From NCBI GenBank assembly GCA_025765615.1, contig JAIVFJ010000020.1, positions 186,001-250,000 on the forward strand: a stretch of 64,000 bases of DNA. The letters are read 5' to 3'. Below the pieces are notes generated by a model. The model had not been told where the DNA came from, made no database searches, and saw only the letters and a program-made list of their open reading frames with translations. This DNA is from Zopfochytrium polystomum. Lineage: Eukaryota; Chytridiomycota; Chytridiomycetes; Chytridiales; Chytridiaceae. Within the stretch, counting starts at the first letter, position 1. Each line of letters opens with the position of its first letter. A program made the position numbers and the translations under genes. Positions 10,505 to 22,600 of this stretch are shown here, in pieces.

Positions 10505-11679
10505 TGTTGAGATTCGACCCACGGGGTACACTACGCCCGTTACTGATGATCCCTTTGAGAACTACATCCAATCACATTGGATGGGGTGTTTGAAGGGCTC
10601 AGTAGATTCAATACTTGAATGGGGCGCTTGGAAGGGCTAATCTGTTCTCAATAAAAAGAGATAGGCAAAGGCGGCTGTTGTTCTAGCTTTGTTCATCCTA
10701 CCGGTAGGAACAATGCAATTAGAACATGCACAAAAACGCTCAAACTACGCACTCTGCACATGTAACACAGCACAGCAAGCATGCAGAAGCAGTGTACCAC
10801 TGCCCAATGCTCCGGAATTCCGCTCTCTGCATCGGAATTCCGCTCTCTGCATCGGAATTCCGCACTCTGCATCGGAATTCCGCTTCCTGATCTGGAATTC
10901 CTCTCTCTGCACCGGAATTCCGCTTCCTGATCTGGAATTCCAGCTTTCCTGCTGTGCTGTGCAATCTGAGCAATGCAACAGGCATTTAGGAATCAGGGAT
11001 TGCACCTATCACTGCATTTCTAAAAATGAGATAAAAACTGAGCTCACCAGAGATTGCACCAATCATTGGATTTCTAAAAACAAGGAAAAAAGCGGCTTGT
11101 TTCCCAAACAAGCTTCCTGATTTGGAAACAACCAAACCAATTTACAAGCAACTGTTTCTCAAACAAGCTGTAAATTGGTTCCTGGTGGTACTCAGCCCAG
11201 ACAAAGTACTCAGCCCAAGGTGGTACTCAGCCCTGGCTGGTACTTAGACCTGGCTGGTACTCAGCCCTGAGTGATGCCCAGCCCTGGGTGGTACTCAGCC
11301 CTGAATGGGTACTTAGCCCAGGCTGGGGATTGGTGCTCAGCCTGCTTTATCTCATTTCTGTGGCCCGCTCTGTGCAGCCCACTGCTCCCTCTGTTTTCTG
11401 ATGGCTCCAACCTGCAGGAGTATAAAAGCAGCAACCTCTCACAGAGATCAAACTAGGAATCCAATCCCCTCCTTGCTGCTTTAACAGAATCCAGTGCAAA
11501 ACAAGCCAATCTCTCTTCCTCCATTTGCTCTCTCTTCCATCTCTGCCCACTCACTCCTCTCTCCTCTCTCCATCCTCTCACTCCTCTCCCTTTTCCATCA
11601 TCACTGCTCTCTCTCTCTCTCTCTCTCTCTTCATCCCCACACACACCAAGTCCCTCCAGTCCTGGGTGGGATTTCATCA
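10505..11679 (+). repeat. 5' LTR of A2
   Basis: 1175 bp, with the same architecture as the A1 LTR. The CAGCCC repeat block is shorter than in A1 by about three units. TATA box near 11420. Confidence 0.95.
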
Positions 11680-11892
11680 CAAAGCTACCTACAAGCCGTC
11701 GGCCACACTCGTACGCTCGAACAGGGCCCTGCTGCTCTTACAAGAAAAGGGTTTCTGACTCTAAACAAGACCAACCTGTCTGTGAGCACCGGCTCACCAG
11801 CTACTTTAAGGCAACAAAGGGCTCTTGGCTCTCTACAAGAAAAGGGCTACCGCTCTAAACAAGTCCACTGGTCAACCAAGCCGCTACCTAGC

Positions 11893-13212
11893 ATGTCTTC
11901 TTCGACCCCCAAGGCTGTCCGCTTCTCTTCTTACGGCTACCAGGCTTGGGAACTGCATGTGGAAGAAGTCATCAAGCCGGTCATGGCATACAATCTTGTT
12001 GCCAGCTTCCTCAAGCCTGATTACTTCGGTACGTTCAACGAGCACTGCACCAAGGTCGGCATCGGCGCTGCTCCTCCCAGTATTGGTTCTCCCCCTGAAT
12101 CCTCTGCAACGGCGGAGGCCAAGGCTGCGTACAGTGAGATGTACCGTCTGCACCACGCTGCCCTTGACAAGTACCACACTGGTATACGCCAAGAACACAA
12201 GACCTACAGGGAGCTTGAGGCCCAACACGACAAGGCGGTTGCTACCCTCGACTCCTGCTCGCGCATCGAGGATGTGCGCTCCATGAATGCAGCAAACATC
12301 ACCAACTGCGCTGATCGGTACAAGTGGCTCAATGACAAGTACGCCCTGCAGGACCACACTGGTTCACAGCAGGACAAGTGGCTTGCGACTTACAGTCGTT
12401 TGGCAAAACCCAGAGACTCTGGTCCGGCAGTCCAGGAGTGGTACACCACTCTGACCACACTGGTCACGGATTGGCCAAAGCATTTCAAATGTACTGCCAC
12501 CACTTGCAGGGGTGTGACAAACATCCTGCGTTCTGCCATCATCCACAAAGCAAGGGAAACGCTGCCTGGACATGAAATCTTCTCTGGCGTTCGTCAAAAT
12601 CTTCTCAAGGGGCTGTCAGGCTACGCCAACACCAGCGATCTCGTCAAGGAGTTGACAAACTGCCACACGCTGTACCAGCAAAGCAAAGAGAAGAACAGCA
12701 GACACTCTGCTCACCACGGCACTTCTGAGATGGAAACAGCTGCTTCAGCAAAGACCTCAGTGGCAACCAAGAAGCGCAAGATCGGTGAGGCACTCAACGG
12801 CAAGCCTACTTGTGACCTTCATGGAATCTGGGTCTCACACTCTCGCGAGGAATGCCTCAAGTTCCCTCACGGGAAGTCAGAGCCAGCTCGCCCTGCAAAG
12901 AAGGCCAAGGGCAAGCAGCCTGCACTCGCCAAAGAAGCCAAGGCCACGCCAGCTGATTCCAAGAAAGCTACTGAGACTGCCAAGATTGCACGTGAGGTGG
13001 CTGCTAAAGAACACCACCAAGCCTCTTGCGCAGCCTCTGAGGATTCTCCTCCCCACAAATGCTACAGGATGGATACTCCACCACCGCCTACTGAAGCAGA
13101 AGACGTCGAAATGTTGGAGTTCAGTACTGAGGGTGCTGCGCGCCTTGCAGACACATCAGCTCTAGACGACTTTCCTTTCAGTAGAAAGGGCACTTGCGGC
13201 ACGGGAGTTTGA
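11893..13212 (+). CDS. A2 gag part, frameshifted before protease
   Basis: ATG 11893 is the homologue of A1's start. Residues 1-300 form the capsid-like region (many Tyr/His/Lys, no membrane segment). The knuckle CDLHGIWVSHSREEC is at about 12811-12855, followed by a Lys/Ala-rich basic tail (PAKKAKGKQPA) and an acidic linker. One extra T in a T-run at 13171-13173, compared with A1, moves the frame so that it stops at 13212 after KGTCGTGV. The A2 polyprotein is therefore broken between gag and protease. Gag itself is intact and would package RNA in the cytoplasm. Confidence 0.88.
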   Translation: MSSSTPKAVRFSSYGYQAWELHVEEVIKPVMAYNLVASFLKPDYFGTFNEHCTKVGIGAAPPSIGSPPESSATAEAKAAYSEMYRLHHAALDKYHTGIRQEHKTYRELEAQHDKAVATLDSCSRIEDVRSMNAANITNCADRYKWLNDKYALQDHTGSQQDKWLATYSRLAKPRDSGPAVQEWYTTLTTLVTDWPKHFKCTATTCRGVTNILRSAIIHKARETLPGHEIFSGVRQNLLKGLSGYANTSDLVKELTNCHTLYQQSKEKNSRHSAHHGTSEMETAASAKTSVATKKRKIGEALNGKPTCDLHGIWVSHSREECLKFPHGKSEPARPAKKAKGKQPALAKEAKATPADSKKATETAKIAREVAAKEHHQASCAASEDSPPHKCYRMDTPPPPTEAEDVEMLEFSTEGAARLADTSALDDFPFSRKGTCGTGV

Positions 13213-16200
13213 AATTGGAACATGCCAGGCCGTTGAGGTGGAGGAGGAATTTGAAGTGGAACTCACAGTTACACTTCTTGACGGCAGAATGGATCCAGAC
13301 TGGATCACTGACAACATTGTCTCAAACGTCGGCTACAAAGTGATGTACGAATCTGGACGTTTCCTCTACCGCAACGTCACCTACCGCCGCATCTATGAGA
13401 CTGCGCTGATGGCAAGACTTGCTGGCGGCAACCCACACCAGGTCATCCTTGACTCTGGGGCTTCCAGGACAATGTCGCCTTGTGAAGAGCACTTCACAAA
13501 CTTGCGGCCCACCTCCCAGCAGATCAAAACAGCTGACGGCTTTACAACTGCCACTGGAGTGGGCGACTTCACCCTGTTCGTTAACGGAAGAGCTCTCATC
13601 ATGAGGAACTCGCTCTATGTGCCAGAGTTCTCAGACACTCTACTCTCAGTTCAGCAAATCGTGCGGCAGACAGGTCACAACGTGACTTTCACAGCAGACA
13701 CAGCCCTATTGCACCCTCGGGTACATGGTTCAGACTTTACCATTGCTCACAGGGACACAGGAAATGTTTATGTTGTGGACCCTTCTCTTCTGACGGGACA
13801 TACTGGTCTCGACAGGGCAGAACTTGGAAGGGACGCGCCGACTCCTTCGGGGGACGCCCCAGGTGAGTCGCAACAGCAAACTGCTCCTTTGCAAACTGCA
13901 ACCCCAACTTTAAGTCAAACTGACCCAGACCCTTTACCAAACCCTCAGAACATTGAAGCAGTCCGAGCTCTTCACAAGAAATTTGGTCACCTGTCTTTAT
14001 CTTCTTTGAAGCGTACTTGGTCAAATCTGAATAAAGTTGGTCATTCATTTTTCCTCATTCATGACATTCCCTGCGTGACATGTGATGTTGGGAAATTGAA
14101 AGCTTCGCCTATCCACTCCACTTCCAGACCAAACACCACACTGCTTGGTCGTTTACACACTGATGCTGTCCCACTGCCCGCACGTGGACACCATGGTGAA
14201 AAACATTGGCAACTGGTTGTGGAAGAGTCAACCCGTTGGCTTGACATTGAGTTCCTCAACTCTTTGTCCGACGCGCCCACAAGATTCCGGTCTACGATCG
14301 AAAGGTTTGAACAACAACATGGCAAACATATCACATCTGTGCGCTGTGACAGGGGGGAAATCTTCAAAGATGGAGAATTCAAAACTTGGGCCAATACTCG
14401 GCATCCTCCTATTGTTTTAGAACCTAGTCCTGCATTCACCAAGGAATTCAATGGGCTGGTAGAACGTCAGGTCAACACTCTCAAAGACATGGCACACTGC
14501 ATGCTCTTAGAGTCACGATTGCCCCACTCTTTCTTTGTGTATGCAGTCCGCTACGCAGCATACATCAAGAACAGGGTTTACCACTCTTACACTAAGAAAA
14601 CACCTTATGAAGCTTGGTACGGTGAAAAGCCAAATGTTGATCACATCCGCACCTTTGGCTGTTTGGTTATCCACCGTATCCCAAAGGAAAAGCGAACACT
14701 TAAACATCCTGACAAAGGGGCGCCAGGCATATTCTTAGGGTATAAAGGAAACACTCTTCCAGTAGTCTACGACTTGAAAACTCAGAGAATATCGGAACAC
14801 TTCCATGTCTCCTTTCACGAAAATGTTTTTCCTGGCATTGTGCGGAACTGGAGACAGTTCCTTCATGACTCCCGCTTGAAGGAATGGGGACCAGTCCAAC
14901 CCACAGCTCAGGATTTCCAATATCTTTCCACCTCGCTGCATACCCCTGCTATGTCCACTGATCCAGATGTGGCACATCCTGACGCTCTGTCTGACTCACA
15001 AGAAGACGATGTACCACCTGCAGAATCACAGGGGGGAGATCTACAGCCGGGTATGCTATACGACGCTTCTGATTCTGAACCAGAGTCAATACCTGATGAA
15101 CAGGAAATCCCTCCTAGGGAGCGCTCAACTTCCCCTGACATTCTAGCTTTGCCAGAGTCAACAGGGGAGGCAACAAATCCCCCAATCATACCACGAGAGC
15201 CATCAGGTTTACGTGACTACCTGGCATTGAAGGCAAACCTTTGTAAACTACGAACAAAACCATCAATTGCCACAAGTCCTTCCACTTACAGTCGGAAAAC
15301 ACTCCGCGCTTTAACTGCAAGAATTCGTAAACTACGGATAGCACGGGGACAATTTCGTGAACTCTACCAAACGCTCAAAGCATACACTGTGCTTGAGCCG
15401 GAGGAAGTCACAGCATATCCAACAGAAAGGATCCACCAGCGGGACTTACCACCACTCCCTGCTTCACATAAAGAGGCCATGCGTTCTCCTTTTGCAAAGT
15501 ATTGGAAGGCAGCTCAACTCTCAGAGATCAATTCGATCACATCAAAGCATGTCTGGGACTTAGTGGCTCGACCTAAAGGGCGTAAGATACTCAAGCCCAA
15601 ATGGGTTTTTGCCTACAAGTTTGACAGTGAAGGGTACCTTGAACGCTTCAAGGCTCGCCTTGTCGGCCGGGGTTACACTCAGATCTTTGGTCAGGACTAC
15701 AATGAGACCTTCTCCCCTGTCGTCCGCAGCTCCTCCATAAGGGCAATCCTTGCTATCTCGTTGCTGTTTGACCTCATACTCGCAGGCCTTGATGTCGAAA
15801 CCGCATACTTGAACGCCAAACTGGACATTGAAAACTTCATGGAACAACCAGAAGGCTTTGAGATACGTGGTGCAGACGGGATACTTCTTGTCTGTTTACT
15901 CAGGAAGAGTCTGTACGGACTGCACCAGTCTGGTCGACAGTGGTACAAAACAATCCGCGACTTCCTAGTAGAAATTGGATTTACGCAATTGAAGACTGAC
16001 CACTGTGTCTTTGTGCAAAGGCACCCTGATGGAAAGGTCAAGACCATCATCACTCTATACGTAGATGACATCCTCATCTTCAGTCACACTGAAGAAGAAA
16101 TTGCCAAAATTCTTTCTCTGATCAAATCAAAGTTCAAAATCCGCGAGGACCTCAACCCAAAAGTTGCTGTTGGCATCCAAGTTGAGAAAATCAAAGATGG

Positions 16201-17152
16201 AATCTTTATTGGACAGAAAAACTACACACAGCATGTCTTGGAGGAAGCAAACTACTGGTGTGACGATGAAGGCTTACCTGTCAAAATCAAAGCAACTCCC
16301 ATGTCCACGACATGGATGCACGATGTGGACTCTGGAAAACTTCCACAAAAAGAGTCGGAATACTTCCGAAGCACACTCATGCAACTTGCTTACCTTGCAA
16401 ACTTGACACGCCCTGACATTGCGTATGCTGTGAATACACTTGCACAATACCAGTCCACTCCAACCCATTCAGATTCCCTTGCGCTTGACAGATTGCTGCG
16501 ATATGTCCGCGCTACCTGGGATCATGGACTTTTCTACCAAAAGGGAGACTCCCAGATGACATGCATCACCAATGCAACGCTCCCAGAGGTAGAGAAAGCT
16601 GCGGGTATTTCTTACCCAGAGTGGGATGAACCACATGGCTACGCTGATGCCAGCTATGCTGAAGAGGATGGACGCAAGTCGAGGTCAGGGCATGTGTTCA
16701 TGCTTTGCGGGGGTGCTATTACATGGTACAGCAAGAAACAATCAGTTGTCGCTTTGTCCTCAACTGAGGCGGAATACTTCTCCCTTACTGAGGCCATCAA
16801 AGAGGCAATCTGGCTACGAATGCTCTTCCAGGAGCTGGGTATGGATTTAAATAAGCCCACTACTGTTTTTGAAGACAATCGTTCAACCATAGCTATTGCT
16901 ATGAATCCAATACACCATGGTCGGGTCAAACACTTTGACGTGAGGTTGCATTTCATACGGGACCACTTGGAGAAAAAGGAGGTTCAACTCATTCATTGCC
17001 CAACGGACAAGATGATTGCCGACCTTCTCACCAAAGCTCTTCCCGCAGCTCAACATGCAAAGCTTGCATCACTGATGGGAATTTGCAGTCTCGCCGACCT
17101 CCAAGGTGTAAGCGTGGTGCCCACGCTCAAATCAGCACAACGCTTAGTCTAA
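13213..17152 (+). CDS. A2 pol: protease, integrase, reverse transcriptase, RNase H
   Basis: The frame runs from the shift at about 13172 to the stop at 17150-17152. In order: protease DSGA at 13451; pre-integrase LHKKFGHLS near 13970; integrase acidic residues at HTDAV (14158), RCDRGE (14341) and VERQ (14459). Then a Pro/Ser/acidic linker to about 15400; RT from LKPKWVFAYKF (15592) with YVDD at 16058-16069; RNase H with YADASYAEED, STEAEYFSL and VFEDNRSTI, ending in the copia tail motif KMIADLLTKALP. All catalytic residues look intact. With gag unshifted, the family would encode one polyprotein of about 1750 residues. Confidence 0.92.
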
Positions 17153-17316
17153 AGGCTCTCTCTGGCTTCTCCAGCTACACTTGTGGGTTCATGCAGGTTT
17201 TCACAAGTGTAGGGGGGTACATGGGTGGGTTCGAGTCCCACTGCTTGGCTGGCATTGTTGGACAGCCATGTACTCCAGGAGAAACAGTTGCCCCCTCTCT
17301 TTCTATTGCGGGGGTG
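17153..17316 (+). other. A2 3' untranslated region with tRNA T-arm-like hairpin and purine tract
   Basis: An 11-bp perfect hairpin pairs 17173-17183 with 17200-17210. Then comes GTGGG-TTCGAGT-CCCAC at 17225-17241, which has the shape of a tRNA T arm with a perfect B box. No D or anticodon arm or acceptor could be assembled, so this is not a tRNA. The short G-rich stretch GCGGGGGTG (17308-17316) directly before the LTR is the likely plus-strand primer. The same segment is inverted in A3 at 19499-19660. Confidence 0.6.
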
Positions 17317-18435
17317 TGTTGAGATTCGACCCACGGGGTACACTACGCCCGTTACTGATGATCCCTTTGAGAACTCCATCCAATCACATTGGATGGGGTG
17401 TTTGAAGGGCTCAGTAGATTCAATACTTGAATGGGGCGCTCGGAAGGGCTAATCTGTTCTCAATAAAAAGAGATAGGCAAAGGCGGCTGTTGTTCTAGCT
17501 TTGTTCATCCTACCGGTAGGAACAATGCAATTAGAACATGCACAAAAACGCTCAAACTACGCACTCTGCACATGTAACACAGCACAGCAAGCATGCAGAA
17601 GCAGTGTACCACTGCCCAATGCTCCGGAATTCCGCTCTCTGCATCGGAATTCCGCTCTCTGCATCGGAATTCCGCTTCCTGATCTGGAATTCCTCTCTCT
17701 GCACCGGAATTCCGCTTCCTGATCTGGAATTCCAGCTTTCCTGCTGTGCTGTGCAATCTGAGCAATGCAACAGGCATTTAGGAATCAGGGATTGCACCAA
17801 TCACTGCATTTCTAAAAGTGAGATAAAAACTGAGCTCACCAGAGATTGCACCAATCATTGGATTTCTAAAAACAAGGAAAAAAGCGGCTTGTTTCCCAAA
17901 CAAGCTTCCTGATTTGTGAAACAAACCAAAACCAATTACACGCAAACTGTTTCTCAAACAAGCTGTAAATTTGGTTCCTGGTGGTACTCAGCCCAGACAA
18001 AGTGCTCAGCCCAAGGGTGGTACTCAGCCCTGGCTGGTACTTAGCCCTGGGTGGTGCACAGCCCAGTCTAGTACTCAGCCCTGGGTGGTGCTCAGCCCTG
18101 AGTGATGCCCAGCACTGGGTGGTACCTCAGCCCTGAATGGGTACTTAGCCCAGGCTGGGGATTGGTGCTCAGCCCTGTTTTATCTCATTTCTGTGGCCTG
18201 CTCTGTGCAGGCCACTGCTCCCTCTGTTTTCTGATGGCTCCAACCTGCAGGAGTATAAAGCAGCAACCTCTCACAGAGATCAAAAGGAATCTAACCCCCT
18301 CCTTGCTGCTTTGACAGAATCCAGTGCAAAACAAGCCAATCTCTCTTCCTCCATTTGCTCTCTCTTCCATCTCTGCCCACTCACTCCTCTCTCCTCTCTC
18401 CATCCCTCACTCCTCTCCCTTTTCCATCATCACTG

Positions 18436-18466
<31 letters not shown>

Positions 18467-18509
18467 CACCCCACACCAAGTCCCTCCAGTCCTGGGTGGG
18501 ATTTCATCA
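17317..18509 (+). repeat. 3' LTR of A2
   Basis: 1193 bp from TGTTGAG to TTTCATCA. Contains six GGAATTCC units. Several 1-nt insertions in the CAGCCC block (about 17920-18180) distinguish it from the 5' LTR. An inverted A LTR starts at the very next base. Confidence 0.93.
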
Positions 18510-19498
18510 GGCTTGTTTTGCACTGGATTCTGTTAAAGCAGCAAGGAGGGGATTGGATTCCTTTTTGATCTCTGTGAGAGGTTGCTGCTTTTATACTCCT
18601 GCAGGTTGGAGCCATCAGAAAACAGAGGGAGAAGTGGGCTGCACAGAGCAGGCCACAGAAATGAGATAAAACAGGCTGAGCACCAACCCCCAGCCTGGGC
18701 TAAGTACCCATTCAGGGCTGAGTACCACCCAGGGCTGGGCATCACTCAGGCTGAGCACCAGCCAGGGCTAAGTACCAGCCTGGGCTGAGCACCACCCAGG
18801 GCTGAGTACCAGCCTGGGCTGTGCACCACCTAGGGCTAAGTACCAGCCAGGGCTGAGTACCACCTTGGGCTGAGCACTTTGTCTGGGCTGAGTACCACCA
18901 GGAACCAATTTACAGCTTGTTTGAGAAACAGTTGCTTGTAAATTGGTTTGGTTGTTTCCAAATCAGGAAGCTTGTTTGGGAAACAAGCCGCTTTTTTCCT
19001 TGTTTTTAGAAATCCAATGATTGGTGCAATCTCTGGTGAGCTCAGTTTTTATCTCACTTTTAGAAATGCAGTGATTGGTGCAATCCCTGATTCCTAAATG
19101 CCTGTTGCATTGCTCAGATTGCACAGCACAGCAGGAAAGCTGGAATTCCAGATCAGGAAGCGGAATTCCGGTGCAGAGAGAGGAATTCCGATGCATGGGG
19201 CAGTGGTACACTGCTTCTGCATGCTTGCTGTGCTGTGTTACATGTGCAGAGTGCGTAGTTTGCGCGTTTTTGTGCATGTTCTAATTGCATTGTTCCTACC
19301 GGTAGGATGAACAAAGCTAGAACAACAGCCGCCTTTGCCTATCTCTTTTTATTGAGAACAGATTAGCCCTTCCGAGCGCCCCATTCAAGTATTGAATCTA
19401 CTGAGCCCTTCAAACACCCCATCCAATGTGATTGGATGTAGTTCTCAAAGGGATCATCAGTAACGGGCGTAGTGTACCCCGTGGGTCGAATCTCAACA
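18510..19498 (-). repeat. Truncated 3' LTR of A3
   Basis: The LTR start TGTTGAG is at 19498 reading left. Only three GGAATTCC units. The U5 end is absent at the junction with A2. Confidence 0.9.
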
Positions 19499-19662
19499 CA
19501 CCCCCGCAATAGAAAGAGAGGGGGCAACTGTTTCTCCTGGAGTACATGGCTGTCCAACAATGCCAGCCAAGCAGTGGGACTCGAACCCACCCATGTACCC
19601 CCCTACACTTGTGAAATCCTGCATGAACCCACAAGTGTAGCTGGAGAAGCCAGAGAGAGCCT

Positions 19663-22600
19663 TTAGACTAAGCGTTGTGCTGATTTGAGCGTGGGCACCA
19701 CGCTTACACCTTGGAGGTCGGCGAGACTGCAAATTCCCATCAGTGATGCAAGCTTTGCATGTTGAGCTGCAGGAAGAGCTTTGGTGAGAAGGTCAGCAAT
19801 CATCATGTCCGTTGGGCAATGAATGAGTTGAACCTCCTTTTTCTCCAAGTGGTCCCGTATGAAATGCAACCTCACGTCAAAGTGTTTGACCCGACCATGG
19901 TGTATTGGATTCATAGCAATAGCTATGGTTGAACGATTGTCTTCAAAAACAGTAGTGGGCTTATTTAAATCCATACCCAGCTCCTGGAAGAGCATTCGTA
20001 GCCAGATTGCCTCTTTGATGGCCTCAGTAAGGGAGAAGTATTCCGCCTCAGTTGAGGACAAAGCGACAACTGATTGTTTCTTGCTGTACCAGGTAATAGC
20101 ACCCCCGCAAAGCATGAACACATGCCCTGACCTCGACTTGCGTCCATCCTCTTCAGCATAGCTGGCATCAGCGTAGCCATGTGGTTCATCCCACTCTGGG
20201 TAAGAAATACCCGCAGCTTTCTCAACCTCTGGGAGTGTTGCATTGGTGATGCATGTCATCTGGGAGTCTCCCTTCTGGTAGAAAAGTCCATGATCCCAGG
20301 TAGTGCGGACATATCGCAGCAACCTGTCAAGCGCAAGGGAATCTGAATGGGTTGGAGCAGACTGGTATTGTGCAAGTGTATTCACAGCATACGCAATGTC
20401 AGGGCGCGTCAAGTTTGCAAGGTAAGCAAGTTGCATGAGTGTGCTTCGGAAGTATTCCGACTCTTTTTGTGGAAGTTTTCCAGAGTCCACATCGTGTATC
20501 CATGTCGTGGACATGGGAGTTGCTTTGATTTTGACAGGTAAGCCTTCATCGTCACACCAGTAGTTTGCTTCCTCCAAGACATGCTGTGTGTAGTTTTTCT
20601 GTCCAATAAAGATTCCATCTTTGATTTTCTCAACTTGGATGCCAACAGCAACTTTTGGGTTGAGGTCCTCGCGGATTTTGAACTTTGATTTGATCAGAGA
20701 AAGAATTTTGGCAATTTCTTCTTCAGTGTGACTGAAGATGAGGATGTCATCTACGTATAGAGTGATGATGGTCTTGACCTTTCCATCAGGGTGCCTTTGC
20801 ACAAAGACACAGTGGTCAGTCTTCAATTGCGTAAATCCAATTTCTACGAGGAAGTCGCGGATTGTTTTGTACCACTGTCGACCAGACTGGTGCAGTCCGT
20901 ACAGACTCTTCCTGAGTAAACAGACAAGAAGTATCCCGTCTGCACCACGTATCTCAAAGCCTTCTGGTTGTTCCATGAAGTTTTCAATGTCCAGTTTGGC
21001 GTTCAAGTATGCAGTTTCGACATCAAGGCCTGCAAGTATGAGGTCAAACAGCAACGAGATAGCAAGGATTGCCCTTATGGAGGAGCTGCGGACGACAGGG
21101 GAGAAGGTCTCATTGTAGTCCTGACCAAAGATCTGAGTGTAACCCCGACCAACAAGGCGAGCCTTGAAGCGTTCAAGGTACCCTTCACTGTCAAACTTGT
21201 AGGCAAAAACCCATTTGGGCTTGAGTATCTTACGCCCTTTAGGTCGAGCCACTAAGTCCCAGACATGCTTTGATGTGATCGAATTGATCTCTGAGAGTTG
21301 AGCTGCCTTCCAATACTTTGCAAAAGGAGAACGCATGGCCTCTTTATGTGAAGCAGGGAGTGGTGGTAAGTCCCGCTGGTGGATCCTTTCTGTTGGATAT
21401 GCTGTCACTTCCTCTGGCTCAAGCACAGTGTACGCTTTGAGCGTTTGGTAGAGTTCACGAAATTGTCCCCGTGCTATTCGTAGTTTACGAATTCTTGCAG
21501 TTAAAGCGCGGAGTGTTTTCCGACTGTAAGTGGAAGGACTTGTGGCAATTGATGGTTTTGTTCGTAGTTTACAAAGGTTTGCCTTCAATGCCAGGTAGTC
21601 ACGTAAACCTGATGGCTCTCGTGGTATGATTGGGGGATTTGTTGCCTCCCCTGTTGACTCTGGCAAAGCTAGAATGTCAGGGGAAGTTGAGCGCTCCCTA
21701 GGAGGGATTTCCTGTTCATCAGGTATTGACTCTGGTTCAGAATCAGAAGCGTCGTATAGCATACCCGGCTGTAGATCTCCCCCCTGTGATCCTGCAGGTG
21801 GTACATCATCTTCTTGTGAGTCAGACAGAGCGTCAGGATGTGCCACATCTGGATCAGTGGACATAGCAGGGGTATGCAACGAGGAGGAAAGATATTGGAA
21901 ATCCTGAGCTGTGGGTTGGACTGGTCCCCATTCCTTCAAGCGAGGAGTCATGAAGGAACTGTCTCCAATTCCGCACCATGCCAGGAAAAACATTTTCGTG
22001 AAAGGAGACATGGAAGTGTTCCGATATTCTCTGGGTTTTCAAGTCGTAGACTACTGGAAGAGTGTTTCCTTTATACCCTAAGAATATGCCTGGCGCCCCT
22101 TTGTCAGGATGTTTAAGCGTTCGCTTTTCCTTTGGGATACGGTGGATAACCAAACAGCCAAAGGTGCGGATGTGATCAACATTTGGCTTTTCACCGTACC
22201 AAGCTTCGTAAGGTGTTTTCTTAGTGTAAGAGTGGTAAACCCTGTTCTTGATGTATGCTGCGTAGCAGGACTGCATACACAAAGAAAGAGTGGGGCAATC
22301 GTGACTCTAAGAGCATGCAGTGTGCCATGTCTTTGAGAGTGTTGACCTGACGTTCTACCAGCCCATTGAATTCCTTGGTGAATGCAGGACTAGGTTCTAA
22401 AACAATAGGAGGGTGCCGAGTATTGGCCCAAGTTTTGAATTCTCCATCTTTGAAGATTTCCCCCCTGTCACAGCGCACAGATGTGATATGTTTGCCATGT
22501 TGTTGTTCAAACCTTTCGATCGTAGACCGGAATCTTGTCAGGCGCGTCGGACAAAGAGTTGAGGAACTCAATGTCAAGCCAACGGGTTGACTCTTCCACA

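Larger units (their letters stand above)
10505..18509 (+). mobile_element. A2: full-length family-A copia element (8.0 kb)
   Basis: 5' LTR 10505-11679, internal region 11680-17316, 3' LTR 17317-18509. The order PR-IN-RT-RH is that of Ty1/copia. It is inserted exactly at an LTR terminus into A1 integrase. The 5' flank gtctc has no partner on the right, where an inverted A LTR follows instead. The 5' and 3' LTRs differ in array length (seven versus six) and at several bases, while the 5' LTR is closer to that of A1. An exchange between copies is therefore likely. Confidence 0.93.

Noticed and set aside
17101..17258. A complete tRNA gene in the A2 3' UTR
   Set aside because: Only the T arm is convincing; no acceptor, D or anticodon arm of normal spacing can be built.
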